The notes beneath the pieces were generated by a model. That model was given only the letters and a program-made list of their open reading frames with translations. It made no database searches and was not told where the DNA came from. Below, piece after piece: positions 53,067 to 61,807 of a DNA stretch of 64,000 bases (positions are counted from its first letter, which is position 1; the number at the start of each line of letters is the position of its first letter). The DNA is from Streptomyces sp. NBC_01775 (GTDB lineage Bacteria > Actinomycetota > Actinomycetes > Streptomycetales > Streptomycetaceae). The stretch is taken from NCBI RefSeq assembly GCF_035917675.1, contig NZ_CP109104.1:8122001-8186000 (forward strand). The letters run 5' to 3'. The translations under genes were made by a program, and so were the position numbers.

Positions 53067-54200
53067 ATGACCTCACAGATCCGCCCGTTCCGTATAGACG
53101 TTCCCCAGGCCGGCCTGGACGACCTCCGCCAGCGGCTCGCCAGTACCCGCTGGCCCCGTGAACTGCCCGGTGAGGGCTGGAGCAGGGGCGTACCCGCGAC
53201 GGTGCTGCGGGAGCTGGCGGACTACTGGGCCGACGGCTTCGACTGGCGGGCGCAGGAGGGGGCGCTCAACGAGTTCCCCCAGTTCATGACCGAGATCGAG
53301 GGGACGGATGTGCACTTCCTGCACGTCCGCTCTCCCGAGCCCGGCGCGCTGCCGCTGCTGCTCACCCACGGCTGGCCCAGCTCCTTCCTGGAGTTCACCC
53401 GCCTCATCGGCCCGCTCACCGACCCGCGCGCGTACGGGGCCGAGGCGGACCAGGCGTTCCACGTCGTCGTTCCGTCCGTGCCCGGCTTCGGCTTCTCCGG
53501 GCCGCCGAGCGGAACCGGCTGGGACGCGGCGCGGGTCGGGCGGCTGTGGGCCGAGCTGATGCGCCGCCTGGGATACCGGCACTACGGCACCCAGGGCGGG
53601 GACTTCGGGGCCTACGTGGCACCCGAGGTGGCGCGGGCCGATCCCGGGCACGTCGCCGGGGTCTACATCATCGCCGGGCTCGGCTTCCCGACGGCCGAGG
53701 ACGTACCCGAGCTGACGGAGGACGAGCGGGCCTCCTACGAGGCGCTGATGGGGGCGGACTGGACGCGGGGCGTGGACCACCATGCGCTGCTGCGCGCCGC
53801 GCCCCAGACCTTCGCCTACGGCTGGAACGACTCACCGGTCGGTGCGCTGGCGTGGATGGCGCAGAAGTTCCACGAGTTCAACGCGACGGGCAAGCCGCTG
53901 GAGGAGACCATCGAGCGGGACCTGTTCTTGACGAATGTGAGCCTCTACTGGCTGACGGAGACCCTGGGTACCTCCGCCTGGCCCTACTACGAGAGCAGCG
54001 GCTTCGGCTGGCCGCGCGGCTGTACCGAGGCACCCACCGGCGTCTACAGCGGCCCGCCCGGTGTGCGCAGGCTCGCCGAGCGGCACACCAAGATCCTGCA
54101 CTGGCCGGAGGGAAACCCCCAGGGGCACCACTTCCTCGCGATGGACCAGCCCGAGGCGATGGCCGCCGACATGCGGGAGTTCTTCGCCAAGGTGCGCTGA
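53067..54200 (+). CDS. Epoxide hydrolase, alpha/beta-hydrolase fold with EHN domain
   Basis: The 377-residue protein has the N-terminal EHN domain (RPFRIDVPQAGLDDLRQRLASTRWP), the oxyanion motif HGWPSSFLEF and nucleophile aspartate in GTQGGDFGAYV. A late GHHFLAMDQPE supplies the catalytic histidine. It matches juvenile-hormone/soluble epoxide hydrolase homologs of actinomycetes. ATG at 53067 is preferred by homology, but it sits right behind the helY terminator with no binding site; a GTG at 53007 after AAGGAA would place the hairpin inside the gene. TACCTT at 53055 could be a -10 for a leaderless mRNA. Confidence 0.87.
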   Translation: MTSQIRPFRIDVPQAGLDDLRQRLASTRWPRELPGEGWSRGVPATVLRELADYWADGFDWRAQEGALNEFPQFMTEIEGTDVHFLHVRSPEPGALPLLLTHGWPSSFLEFTRLIGPLTDPRAYGAEADQAFHVVVPSVPGFGFSGPPSGTGWDAARVGRLWAELMRRLGYRHYGTQGGDFGAYVAPEVARADPGHVAGVYIIAGLGFPTAEDVPELTEDERASYEALMGADWTRGVDHHALLRAAPQTFAYGWNDSPVGALAWMAQKFHEFNATGKPLEETIERDLFLTNVSLYWLTETLGTSAWPYYESSGFGWPRGCTEAPTGVYSGPPGVRRLAERHTKILHWPEGNPQGHHFLAMDQPEAMAADMREFFAKVR

Positions 54201-54435
54201 GGCGCCCGGCGGCGCGGGCCTGCCGCGGGGCAGCCCTTCTCGAAGTGGCGGGTCCTTGGCAGTGGCGGGTCCCTGGCGGGGGGCGGCGTGCGGCGTGTGC
54301 GGTGTTGACGGGCCGGGCACCGGGCGGGATGTTCAGCGGTGCGTCAACTGCCGGGCACGGGCTGGTCGTACGGGCCCGGCAGCGTCTCGTGTGACACGCG
54401 CGACCCCGCGCGTCCCGTCTCTCCAGGGGGCTCAA

Positions 54436-55617
54436 GTGCGTACGAGAACCAGATCCCTCCTCCGCCGCTGGGCCTGCGCCGTGACCGCGATCGCCGCGGT
54501 CGCGGCGCTCTCGTCCGCGGCCCAGGCCCGGCCCGGCGGCGGAGGCCACCACGGCGATCCGGCCGGGAACCTGAAGCTGACCCAGATCCAGGCCATGGCC
54601 ACGCACAACAGCTACCACCGCGAAGCCTCCTTCGCCGAGCAGAAGCTGATGTCACAGCACGACCCGAACTGGCAGACGCTGCTCTACAGCCACTCTTCGC
54701 TGCCGGTGCAGTTCGAGCGGCAGCGCGCGCGGGGCATCGAGCTGGACGTCTTCCCCGACCCCGAGGGCGGGCTCTACGCGGATCCGCTGATCCGCAAGCA
54801 GGCCGGGCTGCCCCCGCTGGCCGACCCCGACTGGAAGAAGCCCGGCTTCAAGGTGCTGCACTGGGCGGACTTCGACTACCGCTCCACCTGTGTGACGCTG
54901 CGCGGCTGTCTGCGCGACGTCAAGAAGTGGTCCGACAGCCGTCCCGGGCATGTGGCCGTACCGATCCTGCTGGAGCTGAAGCAGACCGATCCGCGTCTGG
55001 AGGAGCTGGGCGGCGCCAAGAGCCCGCCGTGGGACACCGCGATGCTCGACGCGCTGGACAAGGAGATCCGCTCCGTCTTCCCCGACCAGGACACCGTCAC
55101 CGCCGATGACATCCGCCGCCGGGGCGAGACGCTGGAGCAGTCCGTGCTCAAGAGGGGCTGGCCCAAGGTGCGGGACACCAGGGGGCAGGTCATGTTCTTC
55201 ATGGACAACGACGCGCAGGACATCCAGGACGCGTATCGCGCCGGGGGGCGCGAGAGCCTCCAGGGGCGGGTGCTGTTCACCGACTCCGAGCCCGGGCGGG
55301 CGGACGCGGCCTTCATGAAGGTCAACGACCCCACCGGCGCGAACAAGGCAGTGATCCGTGACCTTGTGGGCCGCGGGTACTTCGTCCGGACGCGGTCCGA
55401 TGTGCCGCTGGATCAGGCTTCGAGCGGGGATACGGGAATGCTGCGCGACGCGTTGGGCTCCGGGGCACAGATGGTGAGTACGGACTTCCCCGTTCCGGGG
55501 CTCGCCGCGCGGTACGGGTCCGACTACGTCGCCGAGCTGCCGGGGGACCGTCACAGGGTGGCGCGGTGCAACCCTGTGACGGCGCGGCACTGTCCGGGGG
55601 ATGCGCTGGAGCGTTGA
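54436..55617 (+). CDS. Secreted calcium-dependent phosphoinositide phospholipase C
   Basis: The 393-residue protein has a signal peptide with an Arg-rich n-region (RTRTRSLLRRWACAVTAIAAVAALSSAAQA). The mature part starts with the catalytic ATHNSYH and continues with RGIELDVFPD, LHWADFDYRSTC and GQVMFFMDND, the hallmarks of the Ca2+-dependent PI-PLC family of Streptomyces. It cleaves phosphatidylinositol outside the cell. GTG at 54436 follows GGGGG. The 235-base upstream gap contains two copies of a 17-mer starting AGTGGCGGGTCC at 54244. Confidence 0.9.
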   Translation: MRTRTRSLLRRWACAVTAIAAVAALSSAAQARPGGGGHHGDPAGNLKLTQIQAMATHNSYHREASFAEQKLMSQHDPNWQTLLYSHSSLPVQFERQRARGIELDVFPDPEGGLYADPLIRKQAGLPPLADPDWKKPGFKVLHWADFDYRSTCVTLRGCLRDVKKWSDSRPGHVAVPILLELKQTDPRLEELGGAKSPPWDTAMLDALDKEIRSVFPDQDTVTADDIRRRGETLEQSVLKRGWPKVRDTRGQVMFFMDNDAQDIQDAYRAGGRESLQGRVLFTDSEPGRADAAFMKVNDPTGANKAVIRDLVGRGYFVRTRSDVPLDQASSGDTGMLRDALGSGAQMVSTDFPVPGLAARYGSDYVAELPGDRHRVARCNPVTARHCPGDALER

Positions 55618-55641
55618 TCGCCGCCCCTGGCGCAGAACCTC

Positions 55642-56493
55642 TCAGGCCGCCGGCTGTTGCTGCTCCTGCTCGGCCTCCACCTGCTCGTTCCACTCCTTCT
55701 TGGACGCCTGCCAGCCGTCCTCGTCCGCGCCCAGGCGCCAATAGCCGGAGATGGAGAGGTGCTCGCGGGCGATGCCGCGATCCAGGCGCAGGTGGCGGCG
55801 GAGGTCCTTGACGAATCCGGCCTCGCCGTGGACGAAGGCATGGACCTGGCCCGTGGGGAAGTCCAGGTCGCGAACGGCCTCGGTGAGGCGTTCACCCACG
55901 CGGGACGCGCCCCGGTGCAGCCATACGATCTCGGCACCGAGCGCCGGGGGCAGCTTCTGCTCCTCTTCCGGGCCCGCGACCTCGATGAACGCGCGTACGG
56001 GCGCGCCGTCCGGGATGTGGGCGAGCGCCGCGGCGATGGCGGGCAGGGCGCTCTCGTCGCCGGCGAGGAGGTGCCAGTCGGCCTCGGCGCTGGGCGCGTA
56101 GGCGCCGCCGGGGCCGAGGAAGCGCACCTCGTCACCGGGCGCCGCGGCCATGGCCCAGGGGCCGGCGAGCCCCTCGTCGCCGTGGACGACGAAGTCGATG
56201 GTCAGCTCCAGCGTCGCCGGGTCCCACTCGCGCACGGTGTACGTACGCGTGGAGGGCCACTGGTCGCGGGGCATCTCGGCCCGGATCTGCGCCATGTCGA
56301 ACGGTTCGGGGTAGGTCACATCCGGCTGGGGGAAGAGCAACTTGACGTAGTGGTCGGTGTATTCGCCGGCCGGGAAGCCCGCCAGGGACTCGCCGCCGAG
56401 GACGACGCGCACCATGTGCGGCGTGAGCCGCTCGGTGCGGACCACTCGCGCGTGGTGGATCTGGGGCTGCTTGCGGGCCGGGCGGTCTGCCAC
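55642..56493 (-). CDS. Siderophore-interacting FAD-dependent ferric reductase (SIP family)
   Basis: The 283-residue flavoprotein has the FAD-binding region (TPHMVRVVLGGESL, then YTVREWDPATLELTIDFVVHGDEGLAGPWA) and an NAD(P)H domain (HLLAGDESALPAIAAAL; then YWRLGADEDGW). It releases iron from ferric siderophores in the cytoplasm. The GTG at 56493 is chosen because AGGAGG lies just upstream. An iron box 48 bases upstream makes iron repression by a DmdR/IdeR-type regulator very likely. The C-terminal tail is Glu/Gln-rich. Confidence 0.92.
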   Translation of the reverse strand: MADRPARKQPQIHHARVVRTERLTPHMVRVVLGGESLAGFPAGEYTDHYVKLLFPQPDVTYPEPFDMAQIRAEMPRDQWPSTRTYTVREWDPATLELTIDFVVHGDEGLAGPWAMAAAPGDEVRFLGPGGAYAPSAEADWHLLAGDESALPAIAAALAHIPDGAPVRAFIEVAGPEEEQKLPPALGAEIVWLHRGASRVGERLTEAVRDLDFPTGQVHAFVHGEAGFVKDLRRHLRLDRGIAREHLSISGYWRLGADEDGWQASKKEWNEQVEAEQEQQQPAA

Positions 56494-56540
56494 GGGGGCC
56501 TCCTGGAACACGGCTGTGTGCTTTCAATACAGAGCTAAAC

Positions 56541-56559
56541 TTAGGCTTACCTAAGCTAA
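56541..56559 (-). promoter_or_regulatory. Iron box for a DmdR/IdeR-type repressor
   Basis: On the minus strand TTAGCTTAGGTAAGCCTAA matches the 19-base iron-box consensus (TTAGGTTAGGCTAACCTAA) at 15 positions. It sits between the exonuclease stop and the siderophore reductase start, in the right place to repress the latter when iron is plentiful. Confidence 0.85.
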
Positions 56560-56563
56560 CAGA

Positions 56564-57508
56564 TCAGCTGCCCAGAACCGAGAGCAGCCGCCGCAGTGAA
56601 CCGCCCAGCCCCCAGCGCTCGGAGAGGGCTTCCAGCGCCTCCGGATCGCGCGGGGCGCGCGGCAGTGTCAGGTCGGCGTCGGGCAGTTCCACGTCGAGGG
56701 CGACCCGCACCACCCGAGGTGCGACCTCGAGGTAGTCGGCGGCCTCCCGGAACTTGGTGCGCTGCGACGGCGTCAGCTTCGTCGTGGGCTTTTCGACGGC
56801 CGCGAGGATCCCGGCCAGATCGCCGTACTCGGCCAGCAGTTTGGCCGCCGTCTTCTCGCCGATGCCCCGCACCCCGGGCAGGCCGTCGCTGGGGTCGCCC
56901 CGCATCAGGGCGAGGTCCGCGTAGCCCGAGCCGTCGACGCCGTACTTCTCGCGCAGCGCGGCCCCGTCGAACACGTCCAGGCTGCCGACGCCCTTCACGG
57001 GGTAGAGCACCCGCACCCCGCGCGCGTCGTCGACCAGTTGGAAGAGGTCCCGGTCGCCGGTGACGATGTCGACCGGGCCGCTCGCGCGCCCGGCGAGGGT
57101 GCCGATGACGTCGTCGGCCTCGTACCCCTCGGCACCCAGCCGGGCCAGGCCGAGCGCGTCCAGCACCTCCTCGATCACCGGGACCTGGGGGCTCAGGGTG
57201 TCGGGGGTCTCCTCCGTGTCCGGTCCGCCGGAGACCTCCTCGGCGACGCGGTGCGCCTTGTAGGAGGGGATCAGCTCGACCCGCCACTCGGGGCGCCAGT
57301 CGAAGTCCATGCAGGCCACCAGCGCGTCGGGGCGGTGGTCCTGGACCAGCCTGGCGATGAAGTCCAGCAGCCCGCGTACGGCGTTGACCGGGGTGCCGTC
57401 GGGGGCGCGGACCGAGTCGGGGACGCCGAAGTAGGCGCGGAAATAGAGCGAGGCGGTGTCCAGCAGCATCAGGCGGCTGTGTGCGGTGTTCGCTGTGGTA
57501 ATGGTCAC
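56564..57508 (-). CDS. 5'-3' exonuclease (polymerase I N-domain/FEN-like)
   Basis: The 314-residue protein is a stand-alone homolog of the 5'-3' exonuclease domain of DNA polymerase I. Metal-binding acidic residues appear in ACMDFD, AEGYEADDVIG and VTGDRDLFQLV; the helix-hairpin-helix is GLPGVRGIGEKTAAKLL. It would remove RNA primers or flaps. The GTG at 57508 is accepted, but a start at MLLDTASLYFRAYFG is possible. It is divergent from the osmoprotectant transporter. Confidence 0.92.
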   Translation of the reverse strand: MTITTANTAHSRLMLLDTASLYFRAYFGVPDSVRAPDGTPVNAVRGLLDFIARLVQDHRPDALVACMDFDWRPEWRVELIPSYKAHRVAEEVSGGPDTEETPDTLSPQVPVIEEVLDALGLARLGAEGYEADDVIGTLAGRASGPVDIVTGDRDLFQLVDDARGVRVLYPVKGVGSLDVFDGAALREKYGVDGSGYADLALMRGDPSDGLPGVRGIGEKTAAKLLAEYGDLAGILAAVEKPTTKLTPSQRTKFREAADYLEVAPRVVRVALDVELPDADLTLPRAPRDPEALEALSERWGLGGSLRRLLSVLGS

Positions 57509-57754
57509 GGGCCGATGATGCCGTACGGAGCCGACAAGGACCGCTCGATCCCTTGGTGGCCAGCGCGTCCTTTTTGGCCTCTATGAAGCGTGTCACTGCC
57601 GGTTTGAGGTCTTGAATCGTGAGCAGAAGCAACCTGGCAGAGCCTTGGTGTAGGGTGCACTTTTCTGGTATGCGCCGTTTGCAGCGATTTACACCGCTCC
57701 ATCTACAGCGTGCGGGGGGATGCCGGTCAACTGTTGTCGATCCAAGAGGTGAAT
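57509..57754 (+). promoter_or_regulatory. Promoter region of the osmoprotectant transporter
   Basis: The 246-base gap between divergent genes is relatively AT-rich. TAGGGT at 57651-57656 is a possible -10, which would leave a leader of about 90 bases before the proV GTG. No riboswitch was recognised. Confidence 0.35.
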
Positions 57755-58897
57755 GTGTCCAGGCTGAGAGCCGAGCACCTGTACAAGGTTTTCGGGCGGA
57801 GATCAGACCAGGCCGTATCCCGGCTGGAAGCCGGTACCGACCGCGAAGAGCTGCGTGCGCAGGGCACGACCGCGGCCGTGATCGACGCCTCTTTCGAGGT
57901 CGAAGAGGGTCACATATTCGTGGTCATGGGCCTCTCGGGTTCCGGCAAGTCCACGCTGTTGCGCATGCTCAACGGACTGCTGGAGCCCACGGCGGGCCGC
58001 GTGCTCTACGACGGTGACGATCTGACCGCCCTCCGCCCCCGCGAGCTGCGCGAGGTGCGCGCCAAGAAGATCAGCATGGTCTTCCAGCACTTCGCGCTCT
58101 TCCCCCACCGCAGCGTCCTGGAGAACGCCGGCTACGGCCTCGAGGTGCAGGGCGTCCCGCGCGAGGAGCGCGAGGAGCGCGCCACCGAGGCGCTGGAGCT
58201 GGCGGGCCTCAAGGGCTGGGAGAAGGCCTGGCCCGACGAGCTGTCCGGCGGAATGCAGCAGCGCGTGGGCCTGGCCCGTGCGCTGGCCACCGACGCCGAC
58301 CTGCTCCTCATGGACGAATCCTTCAGCGCGCTGGACCCGCTGATCCGCCGGGACATGCAAGACCAGCTCCTGGAGCTCCAGAAGACCCTGAAGAAGACCA
58401 TCGTCTTCATCACCCACGACCTGAACGAGGCCATGCGCCTCGGCGACCGAATAGCCGTCATGCGCGACGGCCGCATCGTCCAGATCGGCACCGCGGAGGA
58501 CATCCTCGTCCGCCCGGCCACCGACTACGTCGCCTCCTTCATCCAGGACGTGGACCGCTCGCGGGTGCTCACCGCGGGTTCGATCATGGAGGACGCCAGG
58601 ACCGACGCCGCCGCCATACGGGACGGCGAGCTGGACGAGGCCTCCACCGTCACCGCCGAAACGCCGATCGCCGAGCTGTTCACCCCGTTCTCCACCAGCG
58701 AGGACGCGATGGTCGTCACCGATGACGCGGGCACCCCGGTCGGCGTCATCGACCGCGAGAGACTGCTCGCGGCGCTGGCCGAAGAGCCACACGTCGAAAG
58801 CTCCGAGAGCCCCGGAGACCCCGAGCCTGCCGCACGCGCCGCCGGCCCCGACGCCGAGGGCGACGCCAAGGACGCAGGGGTGACCGCACGTGCCTGA
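57755..58897 (+). CDS. proV: Glycine betaine/proline ABC transporter ATP-binding protein with a CBS domain
   Basis: The 380-residue protein has Walker A GLSGSGKST, the signature LSGGMQQRVGLARAL, Walker B LLLMDESFSALDP and a single C-terminal CBS motif (VVTDDAGTPVGVIDRERLLAALAE). CBS domains in this family sense ionic strength or nucleotides. GTG at 57755 follows AAGAGGTGA; the frame upstream to 57710 is not needed. The C-terminal 35 residues are disordered. It overlaps the permease fusion gene by 8 bases. Confidence 0.93.
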   Translation: MSRLRAEHLYKVFGRRSDQAVSRLEAGTDREELRAQGTTAAVIDASFEVEEGHIFVVMGLSGSGKSTLLRMLNGLLEPTAGRVLYDGDDLTALRPRELREVRAKKISMVFQHFALFPHRSVLENAGYGLEVQGVPREEREERATEALELAGLKGWEKAWPDELSGGMQQRVGLARALATDADLLLMDESFSALDPLIRRDMQDQLLELQKTLKKTIVFITHDLNEAMRLGDRIAVMRDGRIVQIGTAEDILVRPATDYVASFIQDVDRSRVLTAGSIMEDARTDAAAIRDGELDEASTVTAETPIAELFTPFSTSEDAMVVTDDAGTPVGVIDRERLLAALAEEPHVESSESPGDPEPAARAAGPDAEGDAKDAGVTARA

Positions 58898-61505
58898 GTT
58901 CCATCCCGGTGACTGGGTCGAGACCGCGGTCGACTGGCTGCAAACGCACCTCGCCTGGCTCTTCGACTTCATCAACACCGTTCTGACCGGGCTGTACGAC
59001 GGGATCAACGGGGTCCTCGCGGGCGGCGAGCCGCTGCTGCTCGGGGCGATCTTCGCCGTCATCGCGTTCTGGCTGCGCGGACTGCTCGCCGGAGTCGTCG
59101 CCTTCGCCGGCTTCGCGCTGATCGACTCCTTCGGCCTGTGGGGCGAGGCGATGTCGACGCTTTCGCTCGTCCTCGCCGCGGCCGTGATCACCATCGTGAT
59201 CGCGGTGCCCGCCGGCATCTGGGCGGCCCGCAACAAGGCCGTCAGCACCACGCTGCGCCCCGTGCTCGACGTCATGCAGACGATGCCCGCCTTCGTCTAC
59301 CTGATCCCGGGCGTGATGTTCTTCTCCGTCGGCACGACCCCCGGTCTGCTGGCGACGATCATCTTCTCGATGCCTCCCGGCGTCCGGATGACCGAACTGG
59401 GCATCCGGCAGGTCGACAGCGAGCTGGTGGAGGCCGCCGAGGCGTTCGGCACCAGCCCCAAGCACACCCTCACCCGGGTGCAGCTCCCGCTGGCACTGCC
59501 GACGATCATGGCCGGTATCAACCAGGTCATCATGCTGGCGCTGTCCATGGTCGTCATCGCCGGTATGGCCGGAGCCCCCGGCCTGGGTGAGCGCGTCTAC
59601 GCGGCCGTCACGCAGGTCCAGGTCGGCCTCGGTGTGGAATCCGGCGTCGCCGTCGTCATCCTGGCCATGTACCTGGACCGGATGACCGGTGCGCTCAACG
59701 CGCGGGTCTCCCCGCTGGGCCGCCGCGCCGCAGCCAAGGCCACCGCCGTGATGGGCCGGATGCGCTTCACCCGCTACAAGCCGGGCACGGCCGTGGCGCT
59801 GTGCGGCGTTGTCGTCCTCGCGCTGGTCGCGGGCGGCTTGAACATCGCCGGCACCAGCGCCGACGACGAGGCCGGCGGCTCGACGAACGTCGGCAAGGGC
59901 AAGCAGCTCAACATGGGCTACATCCCCTGGGACGAGGGCATCGCCACCTCCTACCTGTGGAAGGAGGTGCTGGAGCAGCGCGGCTACAAGCCGAACCTCA
60001 CCCAGCTGGACGCCGGACCGCTCTACACCTCCCTCGCCCAGGGCAAGACGGACTTCCAGACCGACGCCTGGCTGCCGACCACGCATGCCCAGTACTGGGA
60101 CAAGTACGGCTCCAAGATGGAGAAGCTCGGCGACTGGTACGGGCCGACCTCGCTGGAGCTGTCCGTGCCCAAGTACGTGAAGGGCGTCGACTCGCTCGCG
60201 GACCTCAAGGGACAGGGCAAGAAGTTCAAGGGCAAGATCATCGGTATCGAGTCCAGCGCCGGTGAGATGAAGATCCTCAAGGAGAAGGTCCTCAAGGACT
60301 ACGGCCTGGAGGGCGAGTACAAGGTCGTCTCCTCCAGCACCTCCTCGATGCTCGCCGAGCTGAAGCGCTCCATCCAGAAGAAGGAGCCGGTCGCCGTCAC
60401 GCTCTGGTCGCCGCACTGGGCGTACAACGCGTACGACCTGACCAAGCTCCAGGACCCCAAGGGCTCCTTCGGCAAGGGCGAGAAGATCCACAACGTCGCC
60501 CGGAAGGGCTTCGCCAAGGACGAGCCGACCGTGGCCTCCTGGCTGAAGAACTTCAAGATGTCCGAGAAGCAGCTCACCTCCCTGGAGGACAAGATCCAGG
60601 GCGCGGGCAAGGGCCGGGAGCAGGACACCGTCAAGGACTGGCTCAAGGACCACCCGGGCTTCGCGGACAAGATGGCACCGGTGCCCGGCGGCAAGCAGAA
60701 GAAGGGCAAGGACGCCGGAAAGCCCGTCAACATCGGCTACTTCCCGTGGGACGAGGCCATCGCGACCACCTACCTGTGGGAGAACATCCTGGAGGACCGG
60801 GGCTACAAGCCGAACGTGAAGCAGCTCGACCCGGGCCCGCTCTACACGGCCATGTCCCAGGGCCGGATGGACGTCCAGACGGACTCGTGGCTGCCGACCA
60901 CCCATGAGCAGTACTGGCGCAAGTACAAGTCCAAGCTCACGGACGTCGGCAAGTGGTACGGCCCCACCTCGCTGGAGCTGTCCGTGCCCAAGTACGTCAA
61001 GGGCGTCGACTCGCTCGCCGACCTCAAGGGCAGGAGCAAGGAGTTCGGCGGCAAGATCACCGGAATCGAGTCCAGCGCGGGCGAGATGAAGGTGCTCAAG
61101 AAGGTCCTCAAGGACTACGGGCTGGACAAGGAGTACAAGGTCGTCTCCTCCAGCACCTCTTCGATGCTCTCCGAGGTCGACCGCTCGGTGAAGCAGAAGA
61201 AGCCGGTCCTGGCCACCACGTGGTCGCCGCACTGGGTCTACAACAAGTACCCCATGAAGAAGCTCAAGGACCCCAAGGGCTCCTGGGGCAAGGGCGACGA
61301 CATCCACGTGACCGCCAAGAAGGACTTCAAGAAGGACTTCCCCGAGCTGCACGGCTGGCTGAAGAACTTCAAGATGTCCGAGAAGGACCTCGCCTCGCTG
61401 GAGGCCGCGATCCAGAAGGGCGGCAAGGGCAAGGAGAAGGAGTCCGCACGCAAGTGGATGGACTCCCGCCCGGGCCTCGTCGACAAGCTGGCTCCCGTCA
61501 AGTGA
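58890..61505 (+). CDS. Osmoprotectant ABC permease fused to two tandem substrate-binding domains
   Basis: The 871-residue fusion protein has a ProW-type permease (about 50-310; coupling loop ELVEAAEAFGTSPKHTLTRVQLPLALPTI), a further membrane anchor (ALCGVVVLALVAGGL near 310), and two OpuAC binding domains at about 338-605 and 610-871. Both carry the cage tryptophans in PWDE, SWLPTTH-type and SPHW segments. The two domains share long stretches such as YGPTSLELSVPKYVKGVDSLADLK, so they arose by internal duplication. Tethered domains can raise the capture rate of betaine at the outer face. It uses the ATPase encoded upstream and is followed by a hairpin terminator. Confidence 0.94.
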   Translation: MPEFHPGDWVETAVDWLQTHLAWLFDFINTVLTGLYDGINGVLAGGEPLLLGAIFAVIAFWLRGLLAGVVAFAGFALIDSFGLWGEAMSTLSLVLAAAVITIVIAVPAGIWAARNKAVSTTLRPVLDVMQTMPAFVYLIPGVMFFSVGTTPGLLATIIFSMPPGVRMTELGIRQVDSELVEAAEAFGTSPKHTLTRVQLPLALPTIMAGINQVIMLALSMVVIAGMAGAPGLGERVYAAVTQVQVGLGVESGVAVVILAMYLDRMTGALNARVSPLGRRAAAKATAVMGRMRFTRYKPGTAVALCGVVVLALVAGGLNIAGTSADDEAGGSTNVGKGKQLNMGYIPWDEGIATSYLWKEVLEQRGYKPNLTQLDAGPLYTSLAQGKTDFQTDAWLPTTHAQYWDKYGSKMEKLGDWYGPTSLELSVPKYVKGVDSLADLKGQGKKFKGKIIGIESSAGEMKILKEKVLKDYGLEGEYKVVSSSTSSMLAELKRSIQKKEPVAVTLWSPHWAYNAYDLTKLQDPKGSFGKGEKIHNVARKGFAKDEPTVASWLKNFKMSEKQLTSLEDKIQGAGKGREQDTVKDWLKDHPGFADKMAPVPGGKQKKGKDAGKPVNIGYFPWDEAIATTYLWENILEDRGYKPNVKQLDPGPLYTAMSQGRMDVQTDSWLPTTHEQYWRKYKSKLTDVGKWYGPTSLELSVPKYVKGVDSLADLKGRSKEFGGKITGIESSAGEMKVLKKVLKDYGLDKEYKVVSSSTSSMLSEVDRSVKQKKPVLATTWSPHWVYNKYPMKKLKDPKGSWGKGDDIHVTAKKDFKKDFPELHGWLKNFKMSEKDLASLEAAIQKGGKGKEKESARKWMDSRPGLVDKLAPVK

Positions 61506-61544
61506 GCACCGGCGCCGTCTGACACGACAGCGCTCCGCGACACC

Positions 61545-61585
61545 GGGCCGCCCCGCTCTCCGTACGCCGGAGAGCGGGGCGGCCC
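61545..61585 (+). terminator. Long perfect hairpin after the osmoprotectant operon
   Basis: An 18-bp perfect stem starting GGGCCGCCCCGCTCTCCG with a 5-base loop lies 39 bases after the stop. There is no T tract, but its length suggests an efficient terminator. It isolates the RNA locus downstream. Confidence 0.88.
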
Positions 61586-61624
61586 GTCGCGTGCGGGGGG
61601 CATCCCGGTTGCCCGGAAAACCGT

Positions 61625-61767
61625 GTGACGGGGACAGCCGCCCGAACTACCGTCGTAGACGTGAACGAACGCACCTCCCGGTGCGCAGACGACGGCTACT
61701 TCTGGTCTGGAACGGGTTCAAGTCCCGAGCCGTCCCCGCCTGGTGCGGGGCGGTAATCACCCGTCGT
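61625..61767 (+). ncRNA. Candidate bacterial Y RNA with tRNA-like module
   Basis: GACGGCT (61691-61697) pairs exactly with AGCCGTC (61728-61734) as a 7-bp acceptor-like stem. Directly before the 3' strand is a T-arm: CGGG, loop TTCAAGT, CCCG (61713-61727), with the invariant T-T-C-A-A pattern. The 15 bases between stem and T-arm replace D and anticodon arms. A hairpin precedes (61670-61685) and follows (61734-61750). GACGGG at 61627 can pair with CCCGTC at 61760 to close the RNA. This resembles YrlA-type Y RNAs, which lie beside Ro60 genes; a TROVE gene starts 197 bases downstream. The ends and strand are inferred. Confidence 0.65.
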
Positions 61768-61807
61768 CGCATCCGATCTCGGGGGGCGTGCTCGGCACAC
61801 CGGAGCG

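Noticed and set aside
58746..61352. 868-codon minus-strand frame opposite the betaine transporter
   Set aside because: It mirrors the proWXX fusion and even shows the same internal repeat, which proves that it is a shadow of it.
61691..61734. A normal tRNA gene
   Set aside because: Acceptor and T-arm are present, but only 15 bases separate them; there is no room for D and anticodon arms.
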